Source: Mayfieldus sp038040285
Lineage (GTDB): Bacteria; Actinomycetota; Thermoleophilia; Solirubrobacterales; 70-9
NCBI GenBank assembly: GCA_038040285.1
Contig: JBBPIN010000009.1
Coordinates: 1 to 64,000 of the forward strand
Direction: 5' to 3'
Length of the DNA stretch: 64,000 bases
Part shown: positions 34,910-43,816 of the stretch, piece after piece
How positions within the stretch are numbered: position 1 is the first letter of the stretch
Layout: each line of letters opens with the position of its first letter
Position numbers and translations under genes: made by a program
The notes under the pieces: generated by a model
Database searches by the model: none
What the model saw: only the letters and a program-made list of their open reading frames with translations
What the model was told of the DNA's origin: nothing

Positions 34910-36067
34910 TCAGGCGAAGGTGACCGTGACCACGGCGTGGTTGTAGTCACCCTGTGTGCCCCGGGTCCTCGCCACCTCGCCGTCGGTGTAGAGGCCCGCA
35001 AGGGGGGGTGGCTCTCCAAACGACTCGGTGATCGCCTTGACCTCCTGGGCCTGCCCGTGACCGAGCACGCGGCGGCGCCCGGCGCAGTCGAACACCAGCG
35101 CCGCCTCGGGCTGGTGATCACCAAGCGACTCGACCGATGAGGTGACCGAGTCCCAGCCCGAGCGGAGCAGCTCGTCGAGGCTGAGGACGGTGAACTCGAT
35201 CGCGGTGCCGGCGGGTATGTGGGTGGCGCAGAGGAGACCCCTCTCGTGCGAGCGACCGAGGATGTGACGCAGGCGCCGGTTGCCGTGCGCCTCCGGCTGG
35301 GCGAGCGGATGCGTGATCGCCATCGCCTCAAACGCCTCGTCGCTCATTTGCCCTCTGCCGCCGACGCGCTCCAGGTAGACCTCCTCGGCGGGGCGACCGT
35401 CGATCTCGGCGATCAGCTGGCTCTCGGACCTGGTCACGATCGAGGGCTCGCCGACGACGCTGCACGAGTGAGCGTTGCCGACCCCGATTGGCTGCTCGGA
35501 GCGCAGGGCCACCCCAACCACCCCGTCCGTGAGCGCCTCGCCGTGCGCGTACTGAGCCGGGTCGGCCCCACTGGCGGCGCCACCCGCCATCGGAACTTCG
35601 GGCCCGGACACCTCGTAGGCGCCGGCGATCGCGTCGGCGAGGTCGCCGGCGCGAGTGTCGACGAAGAGCATCAGCAGACCGGCCTGGTCGGAGAGTTGCT
35701 CAAGCGCGTCGCGGGCAGCGTCGTGCCCAGCGGCGCGGAAGTCTTTCGATTCGTTGCCCCCGACTCCGATCCCGCACTCGATCGCCTTGTCGAAGGCGAC
35801 CGCGACACAGCCGTCCTCAATCGGTTCGTTGGCGGCGAAGACCCCGTCGCCCGTCATCCCGACCGAGGGCGCGCCGCGGCTTGCGTCGACCAGCTGCGCC
35901 GCCACTCGCCGGGCGTCGTCCAGCTTCGACGTGAAGGCGACCAGCAACCCGAGCTCGCTGTCGAGCGAGTCGACCGCCGCGCCGCATGCCGCTGCGACGG
36001 CATCGGCGCCGCTGGCGCTCGCGCTGCTGGCTGAGCGAGACGAGGTGGGCGCGATCTGTATCGCCAT
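34910..36067 (-). CDS. FIST-domain signal protein
   Basis: 385 residues from ATG 36067. The N-terminal FIST_N region has LGLLVAFTSKLDDARRVAAQ, SVGMTGDGVFAANEPIEDGC and the MAGGAASGADPAQYAHGEAL turn. The FIST_C region has LIAEIDGRPAEEVYLERVGG, LCATHIPAGTAIEF and ALVFDCAGRRRVLG, ending in a Gly/Asn-rich strand. FIST proteins are thought to sense small ligands such as amino acids. It is convergent with lhr (3 bp between stops) and divergent from the Crp/Fnr-type gene, which may regulate or respond to it. Confidence 0.82.
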   Translation of the reverse strand: MAIQIAPTSSRSASSASASGADAVAAACGAAVDSLDSELGLLVAFTSKLDDARRVAAQLVDASRGAPSVGMTGDGVFAANEPIEDGCVAVAFDKAIECGIGVGGNESKDFRAAGHDAARDALEQLSDQAGLLMLFVDTRAGDLADAIAGAYEVSGPEVPMAGGAASGADPAQYAHGEALTDGVVGVALRSEQPIGVGNAHSCSVVGEPSIVTRSESQLIAEIDGRPAEEVYLERVGGRGQMSDEAFEAMAITHPLAQPEAHGNRRLRHILGRSHERGLLCATHIPAGTAIEFTVLSLDELLRSGWDSVTSSVESLGDHQPEAALVFDCAGRRRVLGHGQAQEVKAITESFGEPPPLAGLYTDGEVARTRGTQGDYNHAVVTVTFA

Positions 36068-36167
36068 CGAAGGACCATCGGATGGCAACAGGCCGAGGCT
36101 TGATGATTGGCACGAAAATCGACGCACGTCCAGGCGTGCATCGGAATGCCCGTGCGGGCATATGGCC

Positions 36168-36173
36168 CATAAT
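36168..36173 (+). promoter_or_regulatory. -10 element of the Crp/Fnr gene, probable leaderless start
   Basis: cataat lies 7 bases before the GTG at 36181, so transcription would begin at about the start codon. No SD is present upstream. A clear -35 is not seen. Confidence 0.4.
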
Positions 36174-36180
36174 CAGATTC

Positions 36181-36873
36181 GTGGCCGTACAGGAGGAGAG
36201 CGCCGTCGATCTGCTCGGCCGGGTGCCGCTCTTTGCCGAGCTCGAGCACGACGAGCTGGATCGCTTCTCGCGGGTTGCGGTGCCGCGCTCGTTCCCCAGC
36301 GGGACCCGGGTCTTTCACGAAGGAGACCAATCCGACGCCTGCTACATCGTCCGCAGCGGCAGCTTTCGGGTCACCCGCGAGCATCCCGACGGACGAGCGA
36401 TAACGCTCGCCAACCTGGGCCCGGGCGACATCTTCGGCGAGCTGGCGATGCTCGACGGCGAGGTTCGCTCGGCGAGTGTCGAGGCGCTCGACGACGGTGA
36501 GCTGCTGGCCTTGCCGGGTGCCGACGTTCGCGCCCTGCTCTCCCGCCACCCCGAGATCACCGTGAAGCTCGTCGCCGCTCTGGTGCGCAGGCTGCGGCAG
36601 GCGAACGAGCGGATCTCGCGCCAGTCGTTCCAGACTGTTCCGAGCCGCGTCGCCGGCGTGCTCTCGCAACTGGTCGCCGAGGAGGCGCCGCTGCAGGACG
36701 CCGAAGGGGTCACGATCCGCATGAACCAGGTTGACCTTGCCCAGCTCGCCGGCACCTCCCGCGAAAGCGTCAGCCGCTTTCTGGCTGATCTCGAGCGAGC
36801 CGGCGTCGTCCGCTGCGGCCGCGGCCGGGTGACCGTCCTCGACCCCCTGAAACTGCGCAACTACATCTTCTGA
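36181..36873 (+). CDS. Crp/Fnr-family transcription factor
   Basis: 230 residues from GTG 36181. The cNMP-binding domain (about 8-125) has LFAELEHDELDRFSRVAV and the phosphate-binding cassette GDIFGELAMLDGEVRSASVE. RSAS in place of the canonical RxAxV still fits cAMP-type pockets. The dimer helix (ALVRRLRQANERISRQS) is followed by an HTH (NQVDLAQLAGTSRESVSRFL). No Cys cluster is seen, so it is not an oxygen-sensing FNR. The pcm gene is 38 bp downstream. Confidence 0.87.
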   Translation: MAVQEESAVDLLGRVPLFAELEHDELDRFSRVAVPRSFPSGTRVFHEGDQSDACYIVRSGSFRVTREHPDGRAITLANLGPGDIFGELAMLDGEVRSASVEALDDGELLALPGADVRALLSRHPEITVKLVAALVRRLRQANERISRQSFQTVPSRVAGVLSQLVAEEAPLQDAEGVTIRMNQVDLAQLAGTSRESVSRFLADLERAGVVRCGRGRVTVLDPLKLRNYIF

Positions 36874-36911
36874 ACGCCGCCAAGGAAAGCTTCGACTCCC
36901 AGCGTGCCGGC

Positions 36912-37526
36912 ATGGTCGAGCGCCAGCTGCGCCGCCGGGGCATCGACGACGAGCGGGTCCTGGCGGCGATGCACGAGGTCCCTCGCGAGTTCTTCGTCCC
37001 CGAGGCCCAGCGGCGGCGCGCCTACGCGGACTCGGCGCTGCCGATCGGAAGCGGCCAGACGATCTCCCAACCTTGGATCGTGGCGGCGATCTGCCAGGCG
37101 CTGGACCTGCACGGCGCCGAGCGGGTCCTCGAGATTGGGACCGGCTCCGGCTACTCGGCCGCGGTGCTGGCCCGGCTCGCCGCCGAGGTGGTGACGATCG
37201 AGCGCCATGAGGAGCTCGCGCAGGAGGCCGCCGCGCGGTTGCGGGAGCTCGGAGTCGCGAACGTCGAGGTGGTGATCGGAGACGGCAGCCGCGGCCTGCC
37301 GGAGCGGGCGCCGTTCGAGGCGATCGCCGTCCACGCGACGGCCCCCGAACCACCGATCAGCCTGATCGAGCAGCTGGCTCCCGACGGCCGGCTGGTCGTG
37401 CCGATCGCCTCGCGGAGCGCAGACATGCTGACCCAGTACCGACGCCGCGACGACGAAATCGTCACCAACGTGATCGGCCCCTGCCGCTTCGTCCCGCTGA
37501 TCGGCGAGGAGGGGTTCAACGCCTAG
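36912..37526 (+). CDS. pcm: Protein-L-isoaspartate O-methyltransferase
   Basis: 204 residues. MVERQLRRRGIDDERVLAAM, PREFFVPEAQRRRAYADSAL, the acceptor loop PIGSGQTISQPWIVA and SAM loop LEIGTGSGYSAAVLARL are all typical. It repairs isoaspartyl residues in aged proteins. In-frame codons upstream (AKESFDSQRAG) resemble the usual N-terminus, but the only possible start there is CTG at about 36870, so ATG 36912 is used. It may be co-transcribed with the Crp/Fnr gene. Confidence 0.88.
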   Translation: MVERQLRRRGIDDERVLAAMHEVPREFFVPEAQRRRAYADSALPIGSGQTISQPWIVAAICQALDLHGAERVLEIGTGSGYSAAVLARLAAEVVTIERHEELAQEAAARLRELGVANVEVVIGDGSRGLPERAPFEAIAVHATAPEPPISLIEQLAPDGRLVVPIASRSADMLTQYRRRDDEIVTNVIGPCRFVPLIGEEGFNA

Positions 37527-39388
37527 CAGGAGGCCGTGTGGTTGTGTCCCGCGCCTCCGTTGCAGACGTCATTGCCCGGACCGCCATCCAGGTCGTCGGC
37601 CCCGCCCTTGCCGATCAGCGTGTCGTTGCCACCCCTGCCGACCAGCGCGTTGGCATGACCGTTGCCGATCAGCGTGTCGGCCAGCCCAGAGCCCTCGAGG
37701 TTCTCGACGCTGCTGGCGATCCGCCCGACCGCACAGATGTTGGTGCCGGGACTCGTGATCACCCCACCGATCCGTGCGCTGACTCCGCTGCGATCGGGGT
37801 CAAAGCCCACCTTGTCCTTACCGGCCCCCCCCGGTTACCCGCTCGCCCTCGCAAGCAAAGTCAACGACCATCAGATCGTCGCCGGGTCCGCCGCTGAGCA
37901 GGTCTGCGCCGCTGTCGCTCTGCAAGCTGTCATCACCGCCTCCGCCGTCGAGCGTGTCCTGGCCGCTCTCACCTCCCTGGATGAAGTCGTCTTCGGGCCC
38001 ACCGTTGAGGACGTCGTTGCCGTCACCACCATCCAGATACGCCGCCAACGTGCGCGGCGCGCTCGCATCGATGCTGACCGAGTCGCCGCCGCCCCCGCCG
38101 TTCAGGGTCAGGCTGTCGATTCCCGAAATTGAGCTGGAGACACAGGTGGCGGTGGTCGCACTGGGATCCAGCGCACACCCGGTGCCCGCTGGCGTCAGGG
38201 TCGAGGCGTCGGTGGTCAGCCCGGCCGGGTCGCTGACGGTGAAGACCGATCCCGAAGAGGAGACCTCGATCTGATCGCCGGCGACCCCGCCGACCACATA
38301 GACGGTCGAAAAGCCGTCCAGCGCGCTTCCCACGCCCACATAGGTCGCGTTTGGCGCTGGCTGCGAGCTGCGATTGCAGATGGAGCCCTGCGAAAAGTTG
38401 CTGCACTTGTTGGACCCGGGGCCGCCGTCAACCTGGTTGGTGCCCCCACCGCCGTCGATCGTGTCGTTGCCGAGACCCGCGTCGATTCGGTTGTCCAGCC
38501 CGTCGTCGACGATCTTGTCGTCGAAGGGCGAGCCGATCACGTCCTGGACGTTGCTGAGCATATCCGTGCCGTGGGTCTTTCCAACGCCGAAGCCAGCTCC
38601 ATAGGCGATGCCATTTGGCAAATCGACGTAAACGCCGTTGAAGCCAAGCCCATCGGCGCCAGGAGGACTGTCGGTGGCGAAGGAGGCGATGTCGTGGCTG
38701 CCCCCGCCGCCGTCCATGTGGTCGAAGCCTTCGTCTCCGCGAACGACGTCAAAGTCGCCCGGCCCGCCGTTCACTTGGTCTGCGCCGAGCCCGCCGTAGA
38801 CATGATCGGCGTTGCCCAATCCCCCGTCCAGCGGGTCATCTCCAGGTCCGCCATAGAGGACGTCTCCATCACCCGAACCGCCCGCGATCCCATCGTTCCC
38901 GGCACCGCCAAGCAACCGATCGGTGCCGTCATCGCCCTTGATGTGGTCGGTGCCGGTGCCTCCGAGGATCGTGTCATCGCCAATCTCACCCGAGAGGAAG
39001 TCGGTCCCTTTCCCGCCTTCGATCAGGTCGTTGCCGGGGCCGCCGTGAAGCAGGTCGGTGCCCTGTTGGCCGAAGATCTGGTCGTCGCCGTCCTCACCGT
39101 AGATGCGGTCGATCCCCCTGCCGCCGGTGATCGTGTCGTTGCCCGGGCCAGCGCAGATGATGTCGCTTCCGCCCAGCCCGAGGATGCGGTCGTCGCCGGC
39201 GCCGGCGTCGATGACGTCGCGGTGTTTGCTCACAAGCCTGTCGTTCCCGGGCTTCCCCACCAGAGTTGCCTTGCGCCCGGCGCAGGTCTCGCCGCCGACG
39301 CCGGTGCGGCCGCCCAGAGCGACACAGCGATCCCGGTCAGCAGGGCGAATCTCAGATACGCTCGCGGCGCGATGAGGAGCGGTGGCAT
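37523..39388 (-). pseudogene. RTX-type calcium-binding surface protein, two frameshifts
   Basis: ATG 39388 begins a signal peptide (YLRFALLTGIAVSLWAAAP, ending ASAA). One G is missing near 39290; restoring it continues into ETCAGRKATLVGKPGNDRLV and about 15 GGxGxDxux nonapeptide repeats (GGPGNDLIEGGKGTDFLSG). A second break is an 8-C run at 37825-37832; with one G fewer, the frame continues to more repeats (GGNDTLIGKGGADDLDGG) and ends ...HTASC at 37523. A middle domain without repeats (about 37950-38450) looks beta-sandwich-like. Family: secreted Ca-binding RTX protein. The two indels may be errors or decay. Confidence 0.75.
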
Positions 39389-39779
39389 CTACGTTCTCAA
39401 CTTCTATTCGGCAGTTTTCGTGGACCAGCTCAAGCGTGGCCGCAAGACAGCAACAATTCGGCTAGGCGATAAGAGCGGCAAGTACGAGCGTGGCCAGGTG
39501 GTCTGGGTAACGGTCGGCTTCAGGCACAGCCCGCGCGAGAAGATCTTTGCCGCGGTGATCGACGACGTCGAGATCAAAAAGGTCGCCGACGTCTCCCCGC
39601 GCGACATCGAGCACGACAACCCCGAGTTCCGGCGCCTCGACGAGACCACCAACTTCCTCGAGCAGATCTACGGCCGGCCTGTGGGCATGGAGGACGTGGT
39701 CACGGTGATCCGCTTCTCGCAGATCGTCGAACCACCCGGTAGCCACTTCGGCAACGGCGAGACTCCGTCGCGCAACTGA
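39372..39779 (+). CDS. ASCH-domain protein
   Basis: 135 residues. IYVLNFYSAVFVDQLKRGRK followed by TATIRLGDKSGKYERGQVVW is the ASCH/PUA-like fold with its GxKxxTxRxGD-type motif, then FAAVIDDVEIKKVADVSPRD. These small domains bind RNA or modified nucleobases and may regulate translation. Its start overlaps the divergent RTX start by 17 bp. Ligand unknown. Confidence 0.78.
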   Translation: MRSGGIYVLNFYSAVFVDQLKRGRKTATIRLGDKSGKYERGQVVWVTVGFRHSPREKIFAAVIDDVEIKKVADVSPRDIEHDNPEFRRLDETTNFLEQIYGRPVGMEDVVTVIRFSQIVEPPGSHFGNGETPSRN

Positions 39780-39798
39780 GACCAGGCGCCACCCACGG

Positions 39799-40269
39799 AT
39801 GGCCGAGTACCGATTCCTCACAACCTGGCTGCTCGATGCTCCGCGCGAGCGGGTCTGGGAGGCGATCCACGACCAGAAGGCATGGCCGAGCTGGTGGCGA
39901 GGGGTCGAGGACGTGGTCGAGCTGGAGCCCGGCGAGGCGGACGGGCTCGGCTCCTTCTCGCGACTTACCTGGCGCAGCTTCCTTCCTTACGACCTCGTGT
40001 TCGAGGCGCGGACGACGCGAGTCGAGCGACCCCACCTGATCGAAGGTCAGGTCGATGACGAGCTGGCAGGCATCGGTCGCTGGCGCCTCTATGAGGACGA
40101 CGCCACCGCGGTGCTCTACGAATGGAACGTGCGCACGACCAGGGCCTGGATGAACCTGCTTGCCCCGATCACCCGTCCGATCTTTGCCTGGAACCACGAT
40201 TGGGTGATGGCGCGGGGCGGCGAGGGGATCGCAAAGCTGCTCGGTTGCGAGCTGTTGGCGGGCGGCTGA
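39799..40269 (+). CDS. SRPBCC-family protein
   Basis: 156 residues. The fold pattern is RFLTTWLLDAPRERVWEAIH, WPSWWRGVEDVVELEPG, YDLVFEARTTRVERP, LIEGQVDDELAGIGRWRLYE and the C-terminal helix WNHDWVMARGGEGIAKLL. The large hydrophobic cavity of this family binds lipids or polyketides. Ligand unknown. It precedes the groES promoter. Confidence 0.78.
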   Translation: MAEYRFLTTWLLDAPRERVWEAIHDQKAWPSWWRGVEDVVELEPGEADGLGSFSRLTWRSFLPYDLVFEARTTRVERPHLIEGQVDDELAGIGRWRLYEDDATAVLYEWNVRTTRAWMNLLAPITRPIFAWNHDWVMARGGEGIAKLLGCELLAGG

Positions 40270-40272
40270 GAA

Positions 40273-40293
40273 TCTAAGCCTCCAACGCTTAGA
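40273..40293. promoter_or_regulatory. TCTAAGC-N7-GCTTAGA inverted repeat upstream of groES
   Basis: A perfect 7-bp dyad with a 7-base centre, just after the SRPBCC stop and 7 bp before the -35 box. It may be a weak terminator hairpin or an operator. It does not match the HAIR consensus. Confidence 0.45.
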
Positions 40294-40299
40294 TGTCCC

Positions 40300-40328
40300 T
40301 TGACCATCCTGCCTGAATTACCTATTCT
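40300..40328 (+). promoter_or_regulatory. groESL promoter
   Basis: ttgacc (40300-40305) and tattct (40323-40328) are exactly 17 bp apart. The expected transcript start is near 40335, immediately before the CIRCE operator. Confidence 0.7.
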
Positions 40329-40338
40329 TCAGACACCC

Positions 40339-40365
40339 TTGGCACTCTCGTCTATAGAGTGCCAG
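40339..40365. promoter_or_regulatory. CIRCE operator (HrcA binding site)
   Basis: ttggcactc-N9-gagtgccag, a close match to the CIRCE consensus TTAGCACTC-N9-GAGTGCTAA. Its position at +4 relative to the predicted start is typical. HrcA would repress groES-groEL here and release on heat shock. Confidence 0.9.
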
Positions 40366-40412
40366 CGAATCATTCCCCAGTTTGGCAATTCGAAGAGACG
40401 GAGGTAGCACGG

Positions 40413-40700
40413 ATGAAGCTGAAGCCCCTCGGCGACCGGCTGATCGTCAAGCCGGTAGAGGAGGAGGAGACGACTTCCAGCGGCATCGTCCTTCCCGACA
40501 CGGCCAAGGAGAAGCCCCAGAAGGGCAAGGTCATGGCGGTCGGAGACGGCGAGATCAAGGAGGACGGCAGCCGCCGTCCGCTCGACGTCAGCGAGGGTGA
40601 CGAGGTGCTCTATTCGAAGTACGGGGGCACCGAGATCACCGTCGAGGACGACGAGGTGCTGGTCCTGCGCGAGTCAGACGTGCTCGCGAAGGTCGAGTAG
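40413..40700 (+). CDS. groES: Co-chaperonin GroES
   Basis: 95 residues; ATG 40413 after ggagg. KLKPLGDRLIVKPVEEEETT, the mobile loop (SSGIVLPDTAKEKPQKGKV) and GDEVLYSKYGGTEITVEDDE are diagnostic. It caps the GroEL cavity. It is controlled by CIRCE and co-transcribed with groEL 44 bp downstream. Confidence 0.97.
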   Translation: MKLKPLGDRLIVKPVEEEETTSSGIVLPDTAKEKPQKGKVMAVGDGEIKEDGSRRPLDVSEGDEVLYSKYGGTEITVEDDEVLVLRESDVLAKVE

Positions 40701-40744
40701 ATCCAAGACTTGGAACTTAGAAGGACAAGGAGGAACACAAACAG

Positions 40745-42379
40745 ATGGCTCACAAGGAGCTGAAGTACGAGGAAGAGGCGCGTGGCGCGCTTCTGGCCGG
40801 CGTCGACGCCGTGGCCAACGCGGTCAAGGTGACGCTCGGCCCGATGGGTCGCTACGTCGTGCTCGACAAGAAGTTCGGGGCGCCGACAATCACCAACGAC
40901 GGCGTCACGATCGCGCGCGAGATCGATATCGAGGACGTGTTCGAGAACCAGGGCGCCCAGTTGGTTCGCGAGGTCGCCACGGCGACCAACGACGTGGCCG
41001 GCGACGGCACCACCACGGCCACCCTGCTGGCGCAGACGATCGTGCGCCACGGTCTCAAGAACGTCGCCGCCGGCGCCAACCCGCTGGCCCTTCGCCGCGG
41101 CATCGAGCAGGCCGTCGACAACGTGGTCGAGCACCTGCGCGGAAAGCAGTCGAAGGAGATCGCTGGCAAGGAGCAGATCGCCCGAGTGGCGGCGATCTCG
41201 GCCGGCGACGACGAGATCGGCAACATCATCGCCGACGCGATCGAGAAGGTCGGCAAGGACGGCGTGGTCAACGTCGAGGAGGGCCAGACCTTCGGCATGG
41301 AGCTCGAGTTCACCGAGGGCATGCAGTTCGACAAGGGCTACATCTCGCCCTACATGGTCACCGACCAGGAGCGCATGGAGGCGGTGCTCGACGAGCCCTA
41401 CGTGCTGATCGCCAACCAGAAGATCGGCTCGGTCCGCGACCTGCTGCCGGTGCTGGAGCAGACGATGCAGGGCGGCAAGCCGCTGGTGATTGTCGCCGAG
41501 GACGTCGAGGGCGAGAGCCTCGCGACGCTCGTGGTCAACAAGCTACGCGGCACCTTCACCGGCGTCGCGGTCAAGGCCCCGGGCTTCGGCGACCGCCGCA
41601 AGCGGATGCTCGAGGACATCGGCATCCTGACCGGCGGCGAGGTGATCACCGAGGAGATGGGCCTGAAGCTGGAGAACACGCAGCTCAGCCAGCTCGGCAA
41701 GGCCCGCCGCGTGGTGGTCTCCAAGGACACCACGACGATCATCGACGGGGGCGGCGACTCGGAGGACATCAAGGGCCGGATCAAGCAGATCAAGCAGGAG
41801 ATCGAGAACACCGACTCCGACTTCGATCGCGAGAAGCTCCAGGAGCGTCTCGCCAAGCTGGCCGGCGGTGTCGCCGTGGTCAAGGTCGGCGCCGCGACCG
41901 AGACCGAGATGAAGGAGCGCAAGCATCGCGTCGAGGACGCGCTACAGGCGACCCGCGCGGCGCTCGAGGAGGGAATCGTGCCCGGCGGTGGGGTGGCGCT
42001 GTTGAACGCCACCGACGCGGTCGGCCTCGACTCCTTCGAGGAACCGGACGAGCGGACCGGCGCCCTGATCATCCAGCGTTCGCTGGAGGAGCCGGTGCGT
42101 CAGATCGCCGAGAACTCCGGGCTGGAGGGCTCGGTGGTGGTCAACAAGGTCCGCGACCTGAAGCCCGGCGAGGGCCTCAACGCCGAGACCGGCGAGTACG
42201 GTGACCTGGTCGCCGACGGCGTCATCGATCCGACCATGGTCACCCGCTCGGCGCTGCAGAACGCGGCCTCGATCGCCAAGAACATCCTCACCACCGAGGC
42301 GATCGTCGCCGAGCCGCCCGAGAAGGAGCCAGCGATGGCCGGCGGTGGCGGCATGCCCGACATGGGCGGGATGATGTAG
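40745..42379 (+). CDS. groEL: Chaperonin GroEL
   Basis: 544 residues, full length, good RBS (aaggagg). KVTLGPMGRYVVLDKKFGAP, NDVAGDGTTTATLLAQ, the apical domain (GYISPYMVTDQERMEAVLDE) and VPGGGVALLNA are all present. The C-terminus ends in the Gly-Met tail GGGGMPDMGGMM. ATP-driven protein folding with GroES. Confidence 0.97.
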   Translation: MAHKELKYEEEARGALLAGVDAVANAVKVTLGPMGRYVVLDKKFGAPTITNDGVTIAREIDIEDVFENQGAQLVREVATATNDVAGDGTTTATLLAQTIVRHGLKNVAAGANPLALRRGIEQAVDNVVEHLRGKQSKEIAGKEQIARVAAISAGDDEIGNIIADAIEKVGKDGVVNVEEGQTFGMELEFTEGMQFDKGYISPYMVTDQERMEAVLDEPYVLIANQKIGSVRDLLPVLEQTMQGGKPLVIVAEDVEGESLATLVVNKLRGTFTGVAVKAPGFGDRRKRMLEDIGILTGGEVITEEMGLKLENTQLSQLGKARRVVVSKDTTTIIDGGGDSEDIKGRIKQIKQEIENTDSDFDREKLQERLAKLAGGVAVVKVGAATETEMKERKHRVEDALQATRAALEEGIVPGGGVALLNATDAVGLDSFEEPDERTGALIIQRSLEEPVRQIAENSGLEGSVVVNKVRDLKPGEGLNAETGEYGDLVADGVIDPTMVTRSALQNAASIAKNILTTEAIVAEPPEKEPAMAGGGGMPDMGGMM

Positions 42380-42421
42380 CCACGTCCGTGGCGTATGCTC
42401 GCCCTAACAGGCGAGTGACTT

Positions 42422-42452
42422 CGAGAGGCCCGGAAATCCCCCGGGCCTCTCG
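42422..42452. terminator. Intrinsic terminator between convergent groEL and an epimerase-like gene
   Basis: A perfect 12-bp stem, cgagaggcccgg / ccgggcctctcg, with a 7-base loop. A smaller hairpin (ctcgcc/ggcgag) lies at 42398-42415. The downstream gene ends at 42457 on the other strand, so the hairpin probably serves both. The T-run is short. Confidence 0.75.
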
Positions 42453-42456
42453 CGTT

Positions 42457-43341
42457 CTAGGCGCCACCCAACACATCCCACATCCGCTTCGGCTGCACGC
42501 CGAGCCGCTCGGCGTCGGCGGTGCCGCGTTCGCTGACCATCGGCACCTCCATCAGCTCGGCCTCCTCCCAGGTTGCGAAGCCAGCCTCGCCGAAGACCTT
42601 GCGCAGCGCGATCAGTCCGCTTCGGACAAGCGGCAGCGGGATGTGCAGAAGCGGCCGCGGCCGCCCGCTCGCCCGGCTGACCAGATCGGAGATCTCGTTG
42701 TAGCTGAGCGTCTCTGGACCGGCCAGCTCATAGCGATCGCCCCCACTGCCGCCCTCCAGGGCGCCGATCACCGAACGCGCGACGTCATGCGCCCAGATCG
42801 GCTGGTAGCGCGCCTGCCCCGACCCCGACACCGGCATCACCGGCAGAAAGGAAAAGCGGCGCAGCAGGGTGATCCAGGGGTCGGAGTGGTCATAGACGAT
42901 CGACGGCGCGAATACGATCGAGTCCAGCGGCGACGAGGAGACCGCCTGCTCGGCCAGCGCCTTGGCGCGAAAGAAGCGCGTCCGCTGGGTGCTGCTGGCG
43001 TTGAGCGCTGAGAAGAAAACGAACCTCTTGACGCCTAGGCTCTCCGCGGCGCGCAGCAGCCTCACCGTGGCAAGGCCGTTCAGCTCTTCGATCCGGCGCG
43101 GCGGCTGGTCGCGGATCGTCGCCGCCAGGTGGACCACGGTGTCGACGCCGCGCAACGCCTGGCGCAGCAGGTAGGGGTCGGACAGCTCCGCCAGGTCGCC
43201 GAGCGTGATCTGGACGCTGACCCGGCGATCGCCGAGCCTGCGTGGCTCGCGGACCAGGCAGCGAACCGGCTGTCCAGACTCGAGCAGCATCGGCAGAAGC
43301 TGCGAGCCGACCGCGCCTGTGGCGCCGGTCAGCAACAGCAC
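42457..43341 (-). CDS. NAD(P)-binding NmrA/NDUFA9-like protein
   Basis: 294 residues, GTG start. The Rossmann motif is LLLTGATGAVGSQLLPMLLE, followed by CLVREPRRL, VVHLAATIRDQ, FVFFSALNASS and IVFAPSIVYD. The C-terminal part has YELAGPETLSYNEISDLVSR. It is an atypical SDR (NmrA/NDUFA9-like); the Tyr/Lys pair is not conserved. It may act as a redox-sensing or quinone-related protein. Confidence 0.82.
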   Translation of the reverse strand: MLLLTGATGAVGSQLLPMLLESGQPVRCLVREPRRLGDRRVSVQITLGDLAELSDPYLLRQALRGVDTVVHLAATIRDQPPRRIEELNGLATVRLLRAAESLGVKRFVFFSALNASSTQRTRFFRAKALAEQAVSSSPLDSIVFAPSIVYDHSDPWITLLRRFSFLPVMPVSGSGQARYQPIWAHDVARSVIGALEGGSGGDRYELAGPETLSYNEISDLVSRASGRPRPLLHIPLPLVRSGLIALRKVFGEAGFATWEEAELMEVPMVSERGTADAERLGVQPKRMWDVLGGA

Positions 43342-43482
43342 GTCGTGTCCCCTGTCACCTGCTTGCGCTCCATAGCTCCGCCAACAACCCTAGTCAGTCC
43401 CGCTTGGCCCTAAAATGGTGGACTCGTCGGTAGCCGTCCGTGCCAGGCGCCACCGAACCCGACCCAGGAGAAGCAACGTCGT

Positions 43483-43749
43483 ATGACCTACGTCATCGCC
43501 GAACCCTGCATCGGTACCAAGGACAACTCGTGCGTCGAGGTCTGTCCGGTCGACTGCATCCATCCGACGCCGGACGAGCCGGACTACGAAGAGAGCGAAA
43601 TGCTCTACATCGATCCCGACGAGTGCATCGACTGCGACGCATGCGTCGAGGCCTGCCCGGTGGACGCCTGCTTCGCCGAGGACCAGCTCCCCGACGAGTG
43701 GAACAAGTACATCGAGCTCAACGCTGGCTACTACAAGTCAAAGGCGTAA
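43483..43749 (+). CDS. fdxA: 7Fe ferredoxin ([3Fe-4S][4Fe-4S])
   Basis: 88 residues. CIGTKDNSCVEVCPVDC binds the 3Fe cluster, the first motif having a long CxxxxxxC spacing, and CIDCDACVEACPVDAC binds the 4Fe cluster. YEESEMLYIDPDEC is typical of FdxA. A -10-like taaaat lies at 43411. Likely a soluble electron carrier. Confidence 0.93.
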   Translation: MTYVIAEPCIGTKDNSCVEVCPVDCIHPTPDEPDYEESEMLYIDPDECIDCDACVEACPVDACFAEDQLPDEWNKYIELNAGYYKSKA

Positions 43750-43756
43750 CCCCATA

Positions 43757-43812
43757 AATTGCGGCGGCTTCGCCGCCTGACACGCCAGGGCCGCGGCGCA
43801 ACGCCGCGGCCA
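43757..43812 (+). repeat. Double-hairpin intergenic repeat, copy 2
   Basis: aattgcggcggc-ttc-gccgcc, a spacer (tgacacgccag) and the perfect stem ggccgcggcg-caa-cgccgcggcc. It has the same layout as copies at 24951 (inverted) and 53877, and here it lies between the convergent ferredoxin and Mrp genes, where it could terminate both. Confidence 0.8.
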
Positions 43813-43816
43813 ACAT

